Part shown: positions 27,893 to 37,392 of the stretch, in pieces | Numbering within the stretch: position 1 is the stretch's first letter | Layout: each line of letters begins with the position of its first letter | NCBI GenBank assembly: GCA_025210235.1 | Contig: JAOASG010000037.1 | Span: forward strand, 62,001-126,000 | Source: Vallitalea sp. | GTDB taxonomy: Bacteria; Bacillota; Clostridia; Lachnospirales; Vallitaleaceae | DNA length: 64,000 nucleotides | Direction: 5' to 3' | Program-made: the position numbers and the translations under genes | The notes under the pieces: model-generated | What the model was told of the DNA's origin: nothing | Seen by the model: only the letters and a program-made list of their open reading frames with translations | Databases searched by the model: none

Positions 27893-28834
27893 GTGGGGAA
27901 AATTTTTAAGATTAGTTTTATGATTGTTATTTTGTCACTAGTGTTTACTGGTTGTTATAATAAATCAAATAAAGGAAAAACTAATCCAAGTGAAAAAACC
28001 ATAAAGATATTTTTATCAGATAGTAAAAAAAATTCTATAGTAGATAAAGAAGTTAACATTGTAAGTGTAAAGAAAGAAGATATAATTACAGAGATATTTG
28101 AAATATTACAAACTGGTGTTAAAGATTCAGATGTAATAAAAACAGTTCCATCAAATGTTAGATTGTTAGAAGCAAAGCTTAATGAGACCAAGTTGGTACT
28201 TAACTTTTCAAAAGAATATAATAAATTAGATACAGTAGAGGAAAATTTATGTAGAATGTCATTAACGGCATCTCTTCTAGAATTAGATTTTGTTGATGCT
28301 GTAGAGATATATGTAGAAGAAGTTCCCTTAAAAGGTACAGATGGAAAAGCAATAGGAGCAATTACAAAGGAACAATTAGTTCTTGGTGATTTAGAGAAAC
28401 ATAACAAAACTTTAAAAAAGGTATTGTTATATTTTGCAGATGAAGAAGGTATTGGTTTAATACCAGAAGAAGTAGAAATTGAGATTAATCCTAATGAGCC
28501 ATTGGAAAAAACAGTACTAAACTTATTGATTGAAGGTCCAAAGAAAGAATCAGAAGAAAGAACACTTCCTGAAGAAACTAAGATTATAAGTACTTCAATT
28601 AGTGAAGGTGTATGTTATGTTGATTTTAGTAAGGAATTTAAAACAAAACATACAGGTGGTTCAACAGGTGAATTACTAACTATATATTCTATTGTAAATA
28701 CGTTGACAGAACTTCCTGATATTAACAAAGTTCAATTTTTAATTGAAGGAGAGAAACAAGAACAATTTAAAGGACATTTACAATTCAATATTCTTTTTGA
28801 GAGGGATTTAGATTTAGTTATTGGGGAGAAGTAA
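27893..28834 (+). CDS. Lipoprotein with two GerMN domains
   Basis: A lipoprotein signal peptide ends in VFTGC (Cys about 21). Two GerMN domains follow, at about 35-160 and 180-305. Each has the pattern of a K(I/V)(F/Y)..D strand, a large helix with I.LLEGP or ILQTGV, and a VDFSKEF/LNFSKEY strand. GerM in Bacillus is a sporulation and germination lipoprotein acting with the SpoIIIA-SpoIIQ channel. The gene follows the kinase by about 30 bases and is likely in its operon. Start is GTG 27893 after GGAGG; an ATG four bases upstream is out of frame. Confidence 0.82.
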   Translation: MGKIFKISFMIVILSLVFTGCYNKSNKGKTNPSEKTIKIFLSDSKKNSIVDKEVNIVSVKKEDIITEIFEILQTGVKDSDVIKTVPSNVRLLEAKLNETKLVLNFSKEYNKLDTVEENLCRMSLTASLLELDFVDAVEIYVEEVPLKGTDGKAIGAITKEQLVLGDLEKHNKTLKKVLLYFADEEGIGLIPEEVEIEINPNEPLEKTVLNLLIEGPKKESEERTLPEETKIISTSISEGVCYVDFSKEFKTKHTGGSTGELLTIYSIVNTLTELPDINKVQFLIEGEKQEQFKGHLQFNILFERDLDLVIGEK

Positions 28835-28869
28835 AATTATCTACTCCCCCAATGCTGTTAATTGGGGAG
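28820..28869 (+). promoter_or_regulatory. Possible alternative-hairpin switch at the comEC ribosome site
   Basis: Two identical boxes ATTGGGGAG (28820-28828 and 28861-28869) flank one complementary box CTCCCCCAAT (28844-28853). The second box contains the GGGGAG that serves as the comEC Shine-Dalgarno. The middle box can pair with either, giving an RBS-open or an RBS-hidden form. The first box lies in the end of the upstream coding sequence, where ribosome passage could decide the fold. No experiment supports this yet. Confidence 0.4.
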
Positions 28870-28880
28870 ATAAATTTTAT

Positions 28881-31283
28881 ATGAAAAGACCGGCTGTTTT
28901 TATTTGTCTGTTTTATTTGATGGGATTATTAATTGGTTACTATGTAAAAGATTTTTTTATAATTATTGTATTGTTTTTTAGTATAATACTATTATCAATA
29001 ATTTTATATAAGACATATTCATGGAAAATATTAGTAGCATTTCCGTTAATATGTTTTTTTGCATATTTAAATATAAACGGTCATTTAATTGAAAGAGAAC
29101 AAACTATTGATCAATTTTTAATAAAAGATACAGTTTCTAGTAACGTAGAAGGCTATATTACTGATATCAATATTATTGATGATAAAGTTCAGTTAACTAT
29201 AGGTACAAATACAATTAAAATAAGTAATAAAGTGTATAATAATGTTGGTAAGATTAAAGCGTATGGTAAGGATACTAAAAATATAAATATTGGTGATTAT
29301 ATTAGTGTAAATGGATCTTTAAAGAAACTAACTAGACCTACAAATGAAGGTCAATTTGATGAAGAAAAATATTATAGAGTTAGAGGTATTAAATATAAAT
29401 TATTTTTAAAAGAGTATAGAATTATTGAAAATAAGCCTGAAAAGTTATGGATGAAGATTATCTATCCCATGAAACAATATCTTTATAATATTAGGTTTAA
29501 AGCTAATAAAATATATGATAATGTGTTACCTTCTAATGAGGCAAATGTAATGAAAGCAATGATATTAGGAGAGAAATCTTATTTATCTATAGATACTAAG
29601 AACAAATATTCTGAATCAGGAATTTCACATATATTAGCAATATCAGGATTACACATAGCCATTTTAGGATATGGGTTTTATTGGATTATTTGTTTGCTAC
29701 TATCTAAGAAGAAAGGTGTAATTGTAACTATAGTTTTTTTAATATTGTATTGTATATTAACAGGATCAAGTGTATCTACAGTTAGAGCTGTTATAATGCT
29801 TTCAATTGTACTTTTGGCTTATTTATTTGGTAGATCTTATGATATTCTCTCATCTATTTCTATGGGTGCGCTTATTTTATTAGTTGTTAATCCATTTTAT
29901 TTATGGGACGTGGGTTTTTTGTTATCCTTTACAGCAGTATTAGGAATAGTTTTAATAAAACCTTCTTTAGATATTTTGTATAATCAAAAAAGAAATAATA
30001 TTATAAGTACATTAAATGTTAGTTTAGCTGCTACTCTCGGAACAATGCCAGTAATAATCTATTATTTTTATGAATTACATTTATATGCTGCATTAGTAAA
30101 TGTGTTAGTAGTACCATTAATGACAATAGTAGTATTATTTGGCTTTGTTGTGATAATAACTGGAATATTTTCAGTATCTCTTGCAAAGATTTTTGCGGGC
30201 GTAGTTTTTTATATACTTAAATTCTATGATTTTTGTTGTGAAGTTACATCGAATATGCCTTATCACAATATTATTATAGGTAAACCTAGAATGATTAATT
30301 TGTTGCTTTTGATAGCTTTTCTAATATTATTAGTTATTTTAAATGTTAAAAAGTATAAAGATAAGTATACATCAATAAAAAAATACATGGGAATTCTCTT
30401 TTTAGTATTTATAATAGTTAATAGTGTGTTTTTAATTTTACCCAAATCTCTTAAAGTAACTCATTTAGATATAGGAGAAGGGGATAGTGCTGTTATTATA
30501 TCGCCTAGTAAAGAAGTTTTTGTTGTCGATGGAGGAGGAACTAAAAGAAAGGGTGTAAACGATAAAGATACTGGTTATTATATTTTAAGGCCGTATCTAA
30601 AATATAACGGAATTAGTAAAATTAATTGTTTAATTATGACTCATAGTGATAGAGATCATATTGGTGGATTAATTGAATTGATAGATTGTTTTAAAGTAGA
30701 TAAATTAATTATACCTTATGCATATAAAAATAAGACAGAAGATGATTATTTATTAAAAGAGCTACTAGCAAAAGCTAATAAGAAAAAAGTTAATATTATC
30801 TATATCAAGGAGGGTGATGTGATAAAAGGTAGAGATATATCTTTGGAATCTTTATTTCCATTAAATGATACAACTGTATTTCATAATAATAATGCATATT
30901 CTTTAGTTTTAAAATTAAAATATAAATGTTACAAACAGTTATTGACTGGTGATATAGAAAAAGAAGAGGAACACGTTATAAATGAAAATATTGCATATCG
31001 AATAAAAAGCGATATAATAAAAGTACCCCATCATGGGTCAAAAACATCTTCAACACAAAAATTTATTGAAAACGTTATGCCTCAAATTGCAATTATAAGT
31101 GCTGGTAGAGGAAATAGCTATGGTCATCCTCATAAAGAGGTTGTAAAAAGATACAATGAGTTTAGTATTCCTATATTCAATACATCAGAAGATGGAGCTA
31201 TAACCATTTCTACAGATGGTAATAATATTGGAATAAGTACATATTACAGTAACAGACATAAATGTTTAAGATGTCAGCAATAA
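28881..31283 (+). CDS. comEC: ComEC/Rec2 DNA uptake channel
   Basis: This 800-residue polytopic membrane protein carries single-stranded DNA across the membrane during transformation. An N-terminal membrane pair and DUF4131-like segment lead to the competence domain (about 220-490) with SGISHILAISGLHIAILG. Residues about 540-790 form a metallo-beta-lactamase-like domain with MTHSDRDHIGG, LLTGDIE and PHHGSKTSS, the proposed nuclease. The length is normal. The ATG at 28881 follows GGGGAG; the frame is open 60 bases further up. With comEA this indicates a competence system, but type IV pilus genes are not in the window. Confidence 0.93.
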   Translation: MKRPAVFICLFYLMGLLIGYYVKDFFIIIVLFFSIILLSIILYKTYSWKILVAFPLICFFAYLNINGHLIEREQTIDQFLIKDTVSSNVEGYITDINIIDDKVQLTIGTNTIKISNKVYNNVGKIKAYGKDTKNINIGDYISVNGSLKKLTRPTNEGQFDEEKYYRVRGIKYKLFLKEYRIIENKPEKLWMKIIYPMKQYLYNIRFKANKIYDNVLPSNEANVMKAMILGEKSYLSIDTKNKYSESGISHILAISGLHIAILGYGFYWIICLLLSKKKGVIVTIVFLILYCILTGSSVSTVRAVIMLSIVLLAYLFGRSYDILSSISMGALILLVVNPFYLWDVGFLLSFTAVLGIVLIKPSLDILYNQKRNNIISTLNVSLAATLGTMPVIIYYFYELHLYAALVNVLVVPLMTIVVLFGFVVIITGIFSVSLAKIFAGVVFYILKFYDFCCEVTSNMPYHNIIIGKPRMINLLLLIAFLILLVILNVKKYKDKYTSIKKYMGILFLVFIIVNSVFLILPKSLKVTHLDIGEGDSAVIISPSKEVFVVDGGGTKRKGVNDKDTGYYILRPYLKYNGISKINCLIMTHSDRDHIGGLIELIDCFKVDKLIIPYAYKNKTEDDYLLKELLAKANKKKVNIIYIKEGDVIKGRDISLESLFPLNDTTVFHNNNAYSLVLKLKYKCYKQLLTGDIEKEEEHVINENIAYRIKSDIIKVPHHGSKTSSTQKFIENVMPQIAIISAGRGNSYGHPHKEVVKRYNEFSIPIFNTSEDGAITISTDGNNIGISTYYSNRHKCLRCQQ

Positions 31284-31364
31284 ATTTTAGAATTAAGTAT
31301 AAATTAAAGGTGTGAAAGTTGAGCAAATGATATACCATATTAAAAATAATAGGAGTAAACACAA

Positions 31365-32351
31365 ATGAAAGAGTTAAAAAAACAATTGCAAAATAAAGAG
31401 TTTTATAATTTATATTTATTTCATGGAGAAGAAAAGTATTTATTGGATATGTATTTAAAAAAGATACTTAATGAATTAGTAGATGATATTAATTCAACTA
31501 TGAATTATGATTTTTTTGATAAAAGTAATATAAATATAGAAAAATTATTTGATGCTATTGAAACATTACCTTTTTTTGCAGATAGAAGAGTTATTGTAGT
31601 TAGTTATGTAAAACTCTTTAAGGGAAAGAGTAATGATGCTGCTAAATTGGCGGATAGGATTTCTGATATACCTGAGTCTACTACTGTTATCTTTATTGAA
31701 GATGACATTGATAAAAGAAGTAAGTTATATAAATTAATTAATAAAAATGGATATGTCGCTAGCTTTAATAAATTATCAGAGAATGATTTAATAAAATGGA
31801 TAGGTCAAAAATTACATACTGAAGGAAAAAAAATCGAAAAAAGTACGGCTAAGCATTTTTTAACCATAGTAGGAATAGATATGTCAAATATTAATAGTGA
31901 ATTAGAAAAACTAATTATGTATAATAAAGAAAATAATATTATAACAAAAGAGTCTATTAATGAAATTTGTACTAGGAGTATAGAGAGCAAGATATTTGAA
32001 CTAGTAAGTGCTATGGGTCAAAACAAAAGAGAAAAAGCAGTACTATTATATAATGATATGATAATATCTAAGGAGCCACCAGGAAGAATTTTATTTATGC
32101 TTATACGTCAATTTAGACTAATTTTACAAAGTAAATTATTATCTCAAAAAGGACTAAACGAAAGAGATATTGCTAAAGAAATTAAACTAGCTCCTTTTAT
32201 AGTAAGAGAATGTTTGAAACAAGGAAGGAATATGACTGTAAATAGATTAAATGAAGCCTTAAAAGATTGCTTGGATATTGATTATAAAATAAAAACTGGA
32301 AAGATAGATTCTAAGATAGGTGTAGAAGTTATTATTATGAAATATAGTTAA
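31365..32351 (+). CDS. holA: DNA polymerase III delta subunit
   Basis: This clamp-loader subunit opens the beta clamp during replication. It is 328 residues, the length of Firmicutes HolA/YqeN. The N-terminal AAA-like domain begins LYLFHGEEKYLLDMYLKKI, with ETLPFFADRRVIVV near 65 and a degenerate Walker B. The C-terminal collar helices include LISKEPPGRILFMLIRQFRLIL. The order comEC-holA-rpsT is conserved in Bacillus. The ATG follows AGGAG. An R1 element lies just after the stop. Confidence 0.9.
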   Translation: MKELKKQLQNKEFYNLYLFHGEEKYLLDMYLKKILNELVDDINSTMNYDFFDKSNINIEKLFDAIETLPFFADRRVIVVSYVKLFKGKSNDAAKLADRISDIPESTTVIFIEDDIDKRSKLYKLINKNGYVASFNKLSENDLIKWIGQKLHTEGKKIEKSTAKHFLTIVGIDMSNINSELEKLIMYNKENNIITKESINEICTRSIESKIFELVSAMGQNKREKAVLLYNDMIISKEPPGRILFMLIRQFRLILQSKLLSQKGLNERDIAKEIKLAPFIVRECLKQGRNMTVNRLNEALKDCLDIDYKIKTGKIDSKIGVEVIIMKYS

Positions 32352-32358
32352 AAATTTG

Positions 32359-32429
32359 TGTTATATAATTGATTTTGCTTGCCTTACCCTGAGAAGCGGT
32401 CGGTCAGCGCAAGATCAATTATATAACAC
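32359..32429 (+). repeat. R1 palindromic element, copy b
   Basis: It carries the same 19-base GTGTTATATAATTGATTTT left end as copy a, here in the opposite orientation, with one mismatch in the right arm. The core is GCTTGCCTTACCCTGAGAAGCGG. It lies between holA and the terminator shared with rpsT. Confidence 0.8.
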
Positions 32430-32439
32430 TTCCAATTAA

Positions 32440-32465
32440 AAAAACCGTACAATTGTACGGTTTTT
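32440..32465. terminator. Bidirectional terminator between holA and rpsT
   Basis: A perfect 26-base palindrome with CCGTACAATTGTACGG at its centre, flanked by five A and five T, acts for both convergent units. Confidence 0.9.
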
Positions 32466-32477
32466 ACTTTAACTCGC

Positions 32478-32738
32478 TTATGCGTTATTTACGACTTTTG
32501 TTAAACGAGAAATTTTTCTTGCAGCAGTGTTTTTATGATAAACACCTTTTGATTTAGCTTTATCAATACAAGAAGTAGCTACTAAAAGTTGTTTTTCAGC
32601 GGCTGCTTTATCTCCGGATTCAACAGCTGCGAATACTTTCTTAGTTTCTGTTTTAACTCTTGATTTGATAGCTTTATTTCTTTCTGTTTTTGTTTGTGTA
32701 ACTAAAATTCTTTTTTTTGCTGATTTAATATTTGCCAA
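32478..32738 (-). CDS. rpsT: 30S ribosomal protein S20
   Basis: S20 binds 16S rRNA in the 30S body. The protein (86 residues) is rich in Lys/Ala helices, ANIKSAKKRILVTQTKTERN...KGVYHKNTAARKISRLTK, as in the family. The initiator is TTG at 32738, eight bases after GGAGG; no ATG lies near. A TTG start is also used by E. coli rpsT, where it takes part in autoregulation, so similar control is possible here. Position between holA and gpr is the conserved Firmicutes order, but the gene is transcribed in the opposite direction. Confidence 0.95.
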   Translation of the reverse strand: MANIKSAKKRILVTQTKTERNKAIKSRVKTETKKVFAAVESGDKAAAEKQLLVATSCIDKAKSKGVYHKNTAARKISRLTKVVNNA

Positions 32739-33003
32739 TGCAATAACCTCCAAAATTTTTATAAATAGTTTTGTTTCGCAGTGGGAGTGGAAACTAAACA
32801 TTTATTTATAGACCAATTAATGATCTTAAGTCTTTTTGGACTCTAAATAAATATCGCACATTTACATACTCTTGTATTTTAATATATTATATAAAATAAG
32901 TCAATGAATATATTAAAAATAATTGGAAAAAATATTGTTTGTATTAAAGAATAAATTGGTATTGAAATTACTTAATATATATTAGAGAAGGGATTAATAA
33001 TAT

Positions 33004-34023
33004 ATGAATAATAAAAATAAAGAAACTTTAAATGAGATAGAAGAACAATATAATGTTAGAACGGATTTAGCTATTGAAGCAAGAGAAATGGTTGGAGAAG
33101 AAGATGTTGAAATAAAAGGTGTAGAGGTTATTGTAGACAATATTAATGATATTGATCTATCTATTACAAAAGTTAATATCTTAGATGAATATGGCGCAAA
33201 GGAACTTAATAAGCCTATCGGAAGTTATATAACAATGGAATGTGAATTAATGAAACAAAATGACCCGGAAGCACATGAAAAAATAGTAAGAGAATTAGCT
33301 AAGCAATTAAATGAATTAGTTAAAGTAGACAAAGATATGACAGTATTAATTGTTGGACTTGGAAATAGAGATGTAACACCAGATTCACTTGGACCTAGGG
33401 CAGTATCTAATATTTTAGTTACTCGTCATTTGTTTAAAGAATTTGGAGAGCCAGAAGGAGATGGTCTAAATAAAGTAAGTGCTATTATACCTGGTGTAAT
33501 GGGACAAACAGGGATGGAAACATTTGAAATTATTCAGGGTATTGTTAATAAAGTTAAACCTAGTGTTGTAATTGCAATTGATGCCCTTGCTTCTAGACGT
33601 ACAAGTAGAGTTAATTCAACTATACAGATTGCAGATACAGGGGTACATCCAGGTTCAGGAGTAGGAAATAGGCGTCAAGGACTTACAAAAGAATCACTTG
33701 GAGTGCCAGTAATAGCAATTGGCGTACCTACAGTTGTAGATGCTGCAACAATTGTAAATGATACAATGGAAGAATTACTTGTTGAGATGAAAAAACAAGC
33801 AAAAGAAAACTCTGAAATATATGATATGATAAATAATATTAGTGAACAAGAAAAGTATCAATTAATTAAAGAAATTCTATACCCTTATGTTGGAAATATG
33901 TTTGTTACTCCAAAAGAAATTGATGCAGTCATAAAAAGATTAAGTAATATTATAGCATCTTCATTAAATATTATGCTTCAACCTAGTATGGAATTTGATG
34001 AAATTACAAAATTTTTATCTTGA
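33004..34023 (+). CDS. gpr: Germination protease GPR
   Basis: This aspartic-type endopeptidase degrades small acid-soluble spore proteins at germination. At 339 residues it is slightly shorter than B. subtilis GPR. The propeptide is followed by the autocleavage-like motif YNVRTDLAIEA near residue 15, which resembles the SASP target site. VGLGNRDVTPDSLGPRA and AIDALASR are family landmarks and hold catalytic acidic residues. The ATG follows GAAGGGA. It precedes spoIIP as in Bacillus. A forespore-type promoter is expected but I could not pick one with confidence. Confidence 0.94.
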   Translation: MNNKNKETLNEIEEQYNVRTDLAIEAREMVGEEDVEIKGVEVIVDNINDIDLSITKVNILDEYGAKELNKPIGSYITMECELMKQNDPEAHEKIVRELAKQLNELVKVDKDMTVLIVGLGNRDVTPDSLGPRAVSNILVTRHLFKEFGEPEGDGLNKVSAIIPGVMGQTGMETFEIIQGIVNKVKPSVVIAIDALASRRTSRVNSTIQIADTGVHPGSGVGNRRQGLTKESLGVPVIAIGVPTVVDAATIVNDTMEELLVEMKKQAKENSEIYDMINNISEQEKYQLIKEILYPYVGNMFVTPKEIDAVIKRLSNIIASSLNIMLQPSMEFDEITKFLS

Positions 34024-34147
34024 ATTTTTTTGTTTAGTAATAAATCACCTTGTCCAAAAATATATTTTATAAGGTAAGATAATTACATAATTATTATTAA
34101 TTATAAATTATCTAAGGTATAAATTTTACATTAGGATAGGTGATTAA

Positions 34148-35365
34148 ATGAATAAATCATATTTAATTAATAACAGAAATAAAAAAATTTCTATTATATA
34201 TTTGTTAATATTAATAGTTCTAACTATTTTTATTTTAATTAAATTATTAGGATTATATTTTTTTAATGAAGTTATTAACTTCAAAAATATAGTATATGAT
34301 GATATAAATTCTTCTTTTTTTTCAAGGATAATAAACTCTATGAATCCTTCTGTTGAGTATTATCTAAAAAATAATACTAAAAGCAATTCAGAAATTAGTA
34401 ATAATAATAAAATAGAAGTATTATATGGCTATAACATACCGCTAATATCATTTATGCTTAATATTCGTGATTATACTTATAGTACGGTATCAGAGAACTT
34501 TCCAAGAATTAATATAAAAGATAATAAAATTAAGAATGAACTAGAACATTATGAGCATGATGAAAGTTTTTTTGCTACACATACTCTTGAAGAACAGACA
34601 CCTGTTATTAACGTGAAAAACTATACTTTAGAGCAACTGAATAATTTTGGATTTTTGCAATCAAATCTATATACTATTGATAAAAGTATTAATCTTACTA
34701 AACAGAATTTTCCTATGGATAAATTTTTGAGTAAAGATATGTCTATTAATATGAATGATAAAGGTCCAAAAGTATTAATATATCATACTCACTCTCAAGA
34801 AAGTTTCGTAGATAGCGTAAAAGGTAATAAGGAGCATACAGTTGTTGGTTTAGGAGATGAACTTGAAAGAATACTTGAAGAAAAATACAATATTGAAGTT
34901 TTACATCATAGAAAAGAATACGATATAATTAATGGTAAAATAGATAGGAATGAGGCATATCAACGAATAGAAGCACCTCTTAAAAGTATTATAAAAGAAA
35001 ATCCATCTATAGAAGTGTTAATGGATATACATAGAGATGGAATTAAAGGGAATTTTAAATTATTAAATGAGATAGATGGAAAGTCCACAGCTAAGATTAT
35101 GTTTTTTAATGGGCTAGCGTTGTATAAAGTTATGCCGAATAAATATGTTACAGATAACATGGCTTTTAGTCTTCAGATGCAATTAAAAGCAAATGAATTA
35201 TATCCTAATTTCACTAGAAAAATTTATTTAAGAGGATATAGGTATAATCTACATCTTAAACCTAAGTCATTGTTAATTGAAGTTGGTGCTCAAACAAATA
35301 CTGTTGAAGAAGCAATGAATGCAATGGAGCCTTTGGCAAGAATATTATACGAAGTTATTAAATAA
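34148..35365 (+). CDS. spoIIP: Stage II sporulation protein P
   Basis: This peptidoglycan amidase/endopeptidase works with SpoIID and SpoIIM in septal thinning and engulfment. The N-terminal membrane segment (about 17-37) is followed by a variable extracytoplasmic region. The SpoIIP domain covers about 205-405, with VLIYHTHSQESF, HHRKEYDI, DIHRDGI, LQMQLKANELYP and KPKSLLIEVGAQTNT. The zinc-binding His and Glu residues of the family are present. The ATG follows AGGATAGGTGA. A full R2 element lies between this gene and lepA. Confidence 0.93.
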   Translation: MNKSYLINNRNKKISIIYLLILIVLTIFILIKLLGLYFFNEVINFKNIVYDDINSSFFSRIINSMNPSVEYYLKNNTKSNSEISNNNKIEVLYGYNIPLISFMLNIRDYTYSTVSENFPRINIKDNKIKNELEHYEHDESFFATHTLEEQTPVINVKNYTLEQLNNFGFLQSNLYTIDKSINLTKQNFPMDKFLSKDMSINMNDKGPKVLIYHTHSQESFVDSVKGNKEHTVVGLGDELERILEEKYNIEVLHHRKEYDIINGKIDRNEAYQRIEAPLKSIIKENPSIEVLMDIHRDGIKGNFKLLNEIDGKSTAKIMFFNGLALYKVMPNKYVTDNMAFSLQMQLKANELYPNFTRKIYLRGYRYNLHLKPKSLLIEVGAQTNTVEEAMNAMEPLARILYEVIK

Positions 35366-35418
35366 TTCATTTTTGTTGCTAAAATATACTTATATATGCT
35401 ATAATAACCAACAGAAAA

Positions 35419-35537
35419 TAGGTAATTGCGAAACTTAACATTTTAATTCTTTACATACAATATGTAGGTCTTATTATAAGCGGGAACCCAACATATTGTA
35501 TTAAAGAATCAACTTAATGTAGTTTCGCAATTACTTA
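35419..35537 (+). repeat. R2 element, copy a, with 12-bp target duplication
   Basis: A 119-bp element from TAG to TTA has inverted ends GTAATTGCGAAACT / AGTTTCGCAATTAC. Inside, ATACAATATGT pairs with ACATATTGTAT around the conserved loop AGCGGGAACCC. The 12 bases ACCAACAGAAAA occur directly on both sides (35407-35418 and 35538-35549), as expected for a target-site duplication. It lies between spoIIP and lepA. Confidence 0.88.
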
Positions 35538-35572
35538 ACCAACAGAAAATGGACTAAGGAGGATGTTGGTCT

Positions 35573-37384
35573 GTGGCAGAATTTAATCAGGAAAATATAA
35601 GGAATTTTTGTATAATTGCACATATAGATCATGGAAAATCAACATTAGCAGATAGAATAATTCAATTAACAGGATTATTGACAACTAGAGAAATGCAAGC
35701 TCAAGTGTTGGATAACATGGATTTAGAACGTGAAAGAGGAATAACAATAAAAGCCCAAGCTGTTAGGTTAGTTTATAAAGCTAAAGATGGCAAAGAATAT
35801 ATCTTTAACCTAATTGATACTCCAGGACATGTAGATTTTAATTATGAAGTATCTAGAAGTTTAGCGGCATGTGAAGGAGCAGTTTTAGTAGTTGATGCAG
35901 CTCAAGGAATTGAAGCTCAAACTTTGGCTAATGTTTATTTAGCACTTGAACATGACTTGGAAATTTTAACGGTTATAAATAAAATTGATTTACCTAGTGC
36001 TGAACCAGATAGGGTTAAGGCAGAGATAGAAGATGTAATTGGTCTAGACGCACAAGATGCACCGTTAATATCTGCGAAAGAGGGACTAAATATTGAAGAA
36101 GTTCTTGAGAAAATAGTAACAGATATACCTGCACCTACTGGTAACAATAATGCACCTTTAAAAGCATTAATATTTGATTCATTATATGATCCGTATAGAG
36201 GGGTTATTGTTTTTTGTAGAGTAAAAGAAGGACATGTTAAAAAAGGTATGAAAATACTTATGATGGCTACAAATAAAGAATTTGAGGTTGTAGAAGTTGG
36301 TTATTTTGGTGCGGGGCAATTTATTCCTGCTGAGTCTTTGCAAGCAGGTACAGTAGGATATATTACAGCTAGCATTAAAAATGTACAAGATACCAAAGTT
36401 GGTGATACAATAACATATGTAGATAATCCTGTTTCAGAACCATTACCAGGATATAAAAATGTTAATCCAATGGTATTTTGTGGTATGTATCCTGCAGATG
36501 GTTCCAAATACCAAGATTTAAGAGATGCACTTGATAAACTAAAACTAAACGATGCTGCTCTTAATTTTGAACCAGAAACTTCAATTGCTCTAGGTTTTGG
36601 ATTTAGGTGTGGGTTTTTAGGTCTACTACATCTTGAAATTATTCAAGAACGTTTAGAAAGAGAATATAACCTTGATTTAGTAACAACTGCACCTAGTGTT
36701 ATCTATAAAGTATATAAAACCAATGGAGAGGTTATTGATTTAGCTAATCCTACTGATTTACCAGATTTATCAGAAATTAAGTTAATGGAAGAACCTATTG
36801 TTAAGGCTGAGATTATGGTTCCAACTGAGTATATTGGAGCAGTAATGGAATTATGCCAAGATAGGCGTGGTGAGTACTTTGGTATGGATTATATCGAGGA
36901 AACAAGAGCTATGTTAACATATGAACTTCCACTTAATGAAATTATATATGATTTTTTTGATTCATTAAAATCAAGAACTAGAGGATATGCTTCTTTTGAT
37001 TATGAATTAGTAGGGTATAAAGAATCCCAACTAGTCAAACTAGATATATTAATTAATAAAGAGGTAGTAGATGCGTTATCTTTCATTGTACATGAGGACA
37101 AGGCATATGAAAGAGGAAGAAAAATAGCTGAAAAATTAAAAACAGAGATACCAAGACATTTATTTGAAATACCAATACAAGCAGCTGTTGGTAATAAAAT
37201 TATTGCTAGAGAGACGATAAAAGCGATGAGAAAAGATGTTCTTGCAAAATGTTATGGTGGAGATATATCAAGAAAAAGAAAATTACTTGAAAAACAGAAA
37301 AAAGGTAAGAAAAGAATGCGCCAAGTAGGTAATGTAGAAGTGCCACAACAAGCATTTATGAGTGTACTTAAGCTTGATGAATAG
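35573..37384 (+). CDS. lepA: Elongation factor 4 (LepA)
   Basis: This translational GTPase back-translocates or remodels stalled ribosomes. At 603 residues it is typical. G1 is [11 protein letters not shown]2 lies in RGITIKAQ, G3 in DTPGHVDF and G4 in NKID. The LepA-specific C-terminal domain has [21 protein letters not shown]. Start is GTG at 35573 after AAGGAGGA. The order spoIIP-lepA-hemW-hrcA is conserved in Firmicutes. The upstream R2 element ends about 35 bases before the start. Confidence 0.96.
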   Translation: MAEFNQENIRNFCIIAHIDHGKSTLADRIIQLTGLLTTREMQAQVLDNMDLERERGITIKAQAVRLVYKAKDGKEYIFNLIDTPGHVDFNYEVSRSLAACEGAVLVVDAAQGIEAQTLANVYLALEHDLEILTVINKIDLPSAEPDRVKAEIEDVIGLDAQDAPLISAKEGLNIEEVLEKIVTDIPAPTGNNNAPLKALIFDSLYDPYRGVIVFCRVKEGHVKKGMKILMMATNKEFEVVEVGYFGAGQFIPAESLQAGTVGYITASIKNVQDTKVGDTITYVDNPVSEPLPGYKNVNPMVFCGMYPADGSKYQDLRDALDKLKLNDAALNFEPETSIALGFGFRCGFLGLLHLEIIQERLEREYNLDLVTTAPSVIYKVYKTNGEVIDLANPTDLPDLSEIKLMEEPIVKAEIMVPTEYIGAVMELCQDRRGEYFGMDYIEETRAMLTYELPLNEIIYDFFDSLKSRTRGYASFDYELVGYKESQLVKLDILINKEVVDALSFIVHEDKAYERGRKIAEKLKTEIPRHLFEIPIQAAVGNKIIARETIKAMRKDVLAKCYGGDISRKRKLLEKQKKGKKRMRQVGNVEVPQQAFMSVLKLDE

Positions 37385-37392
37385 GTGATGAA

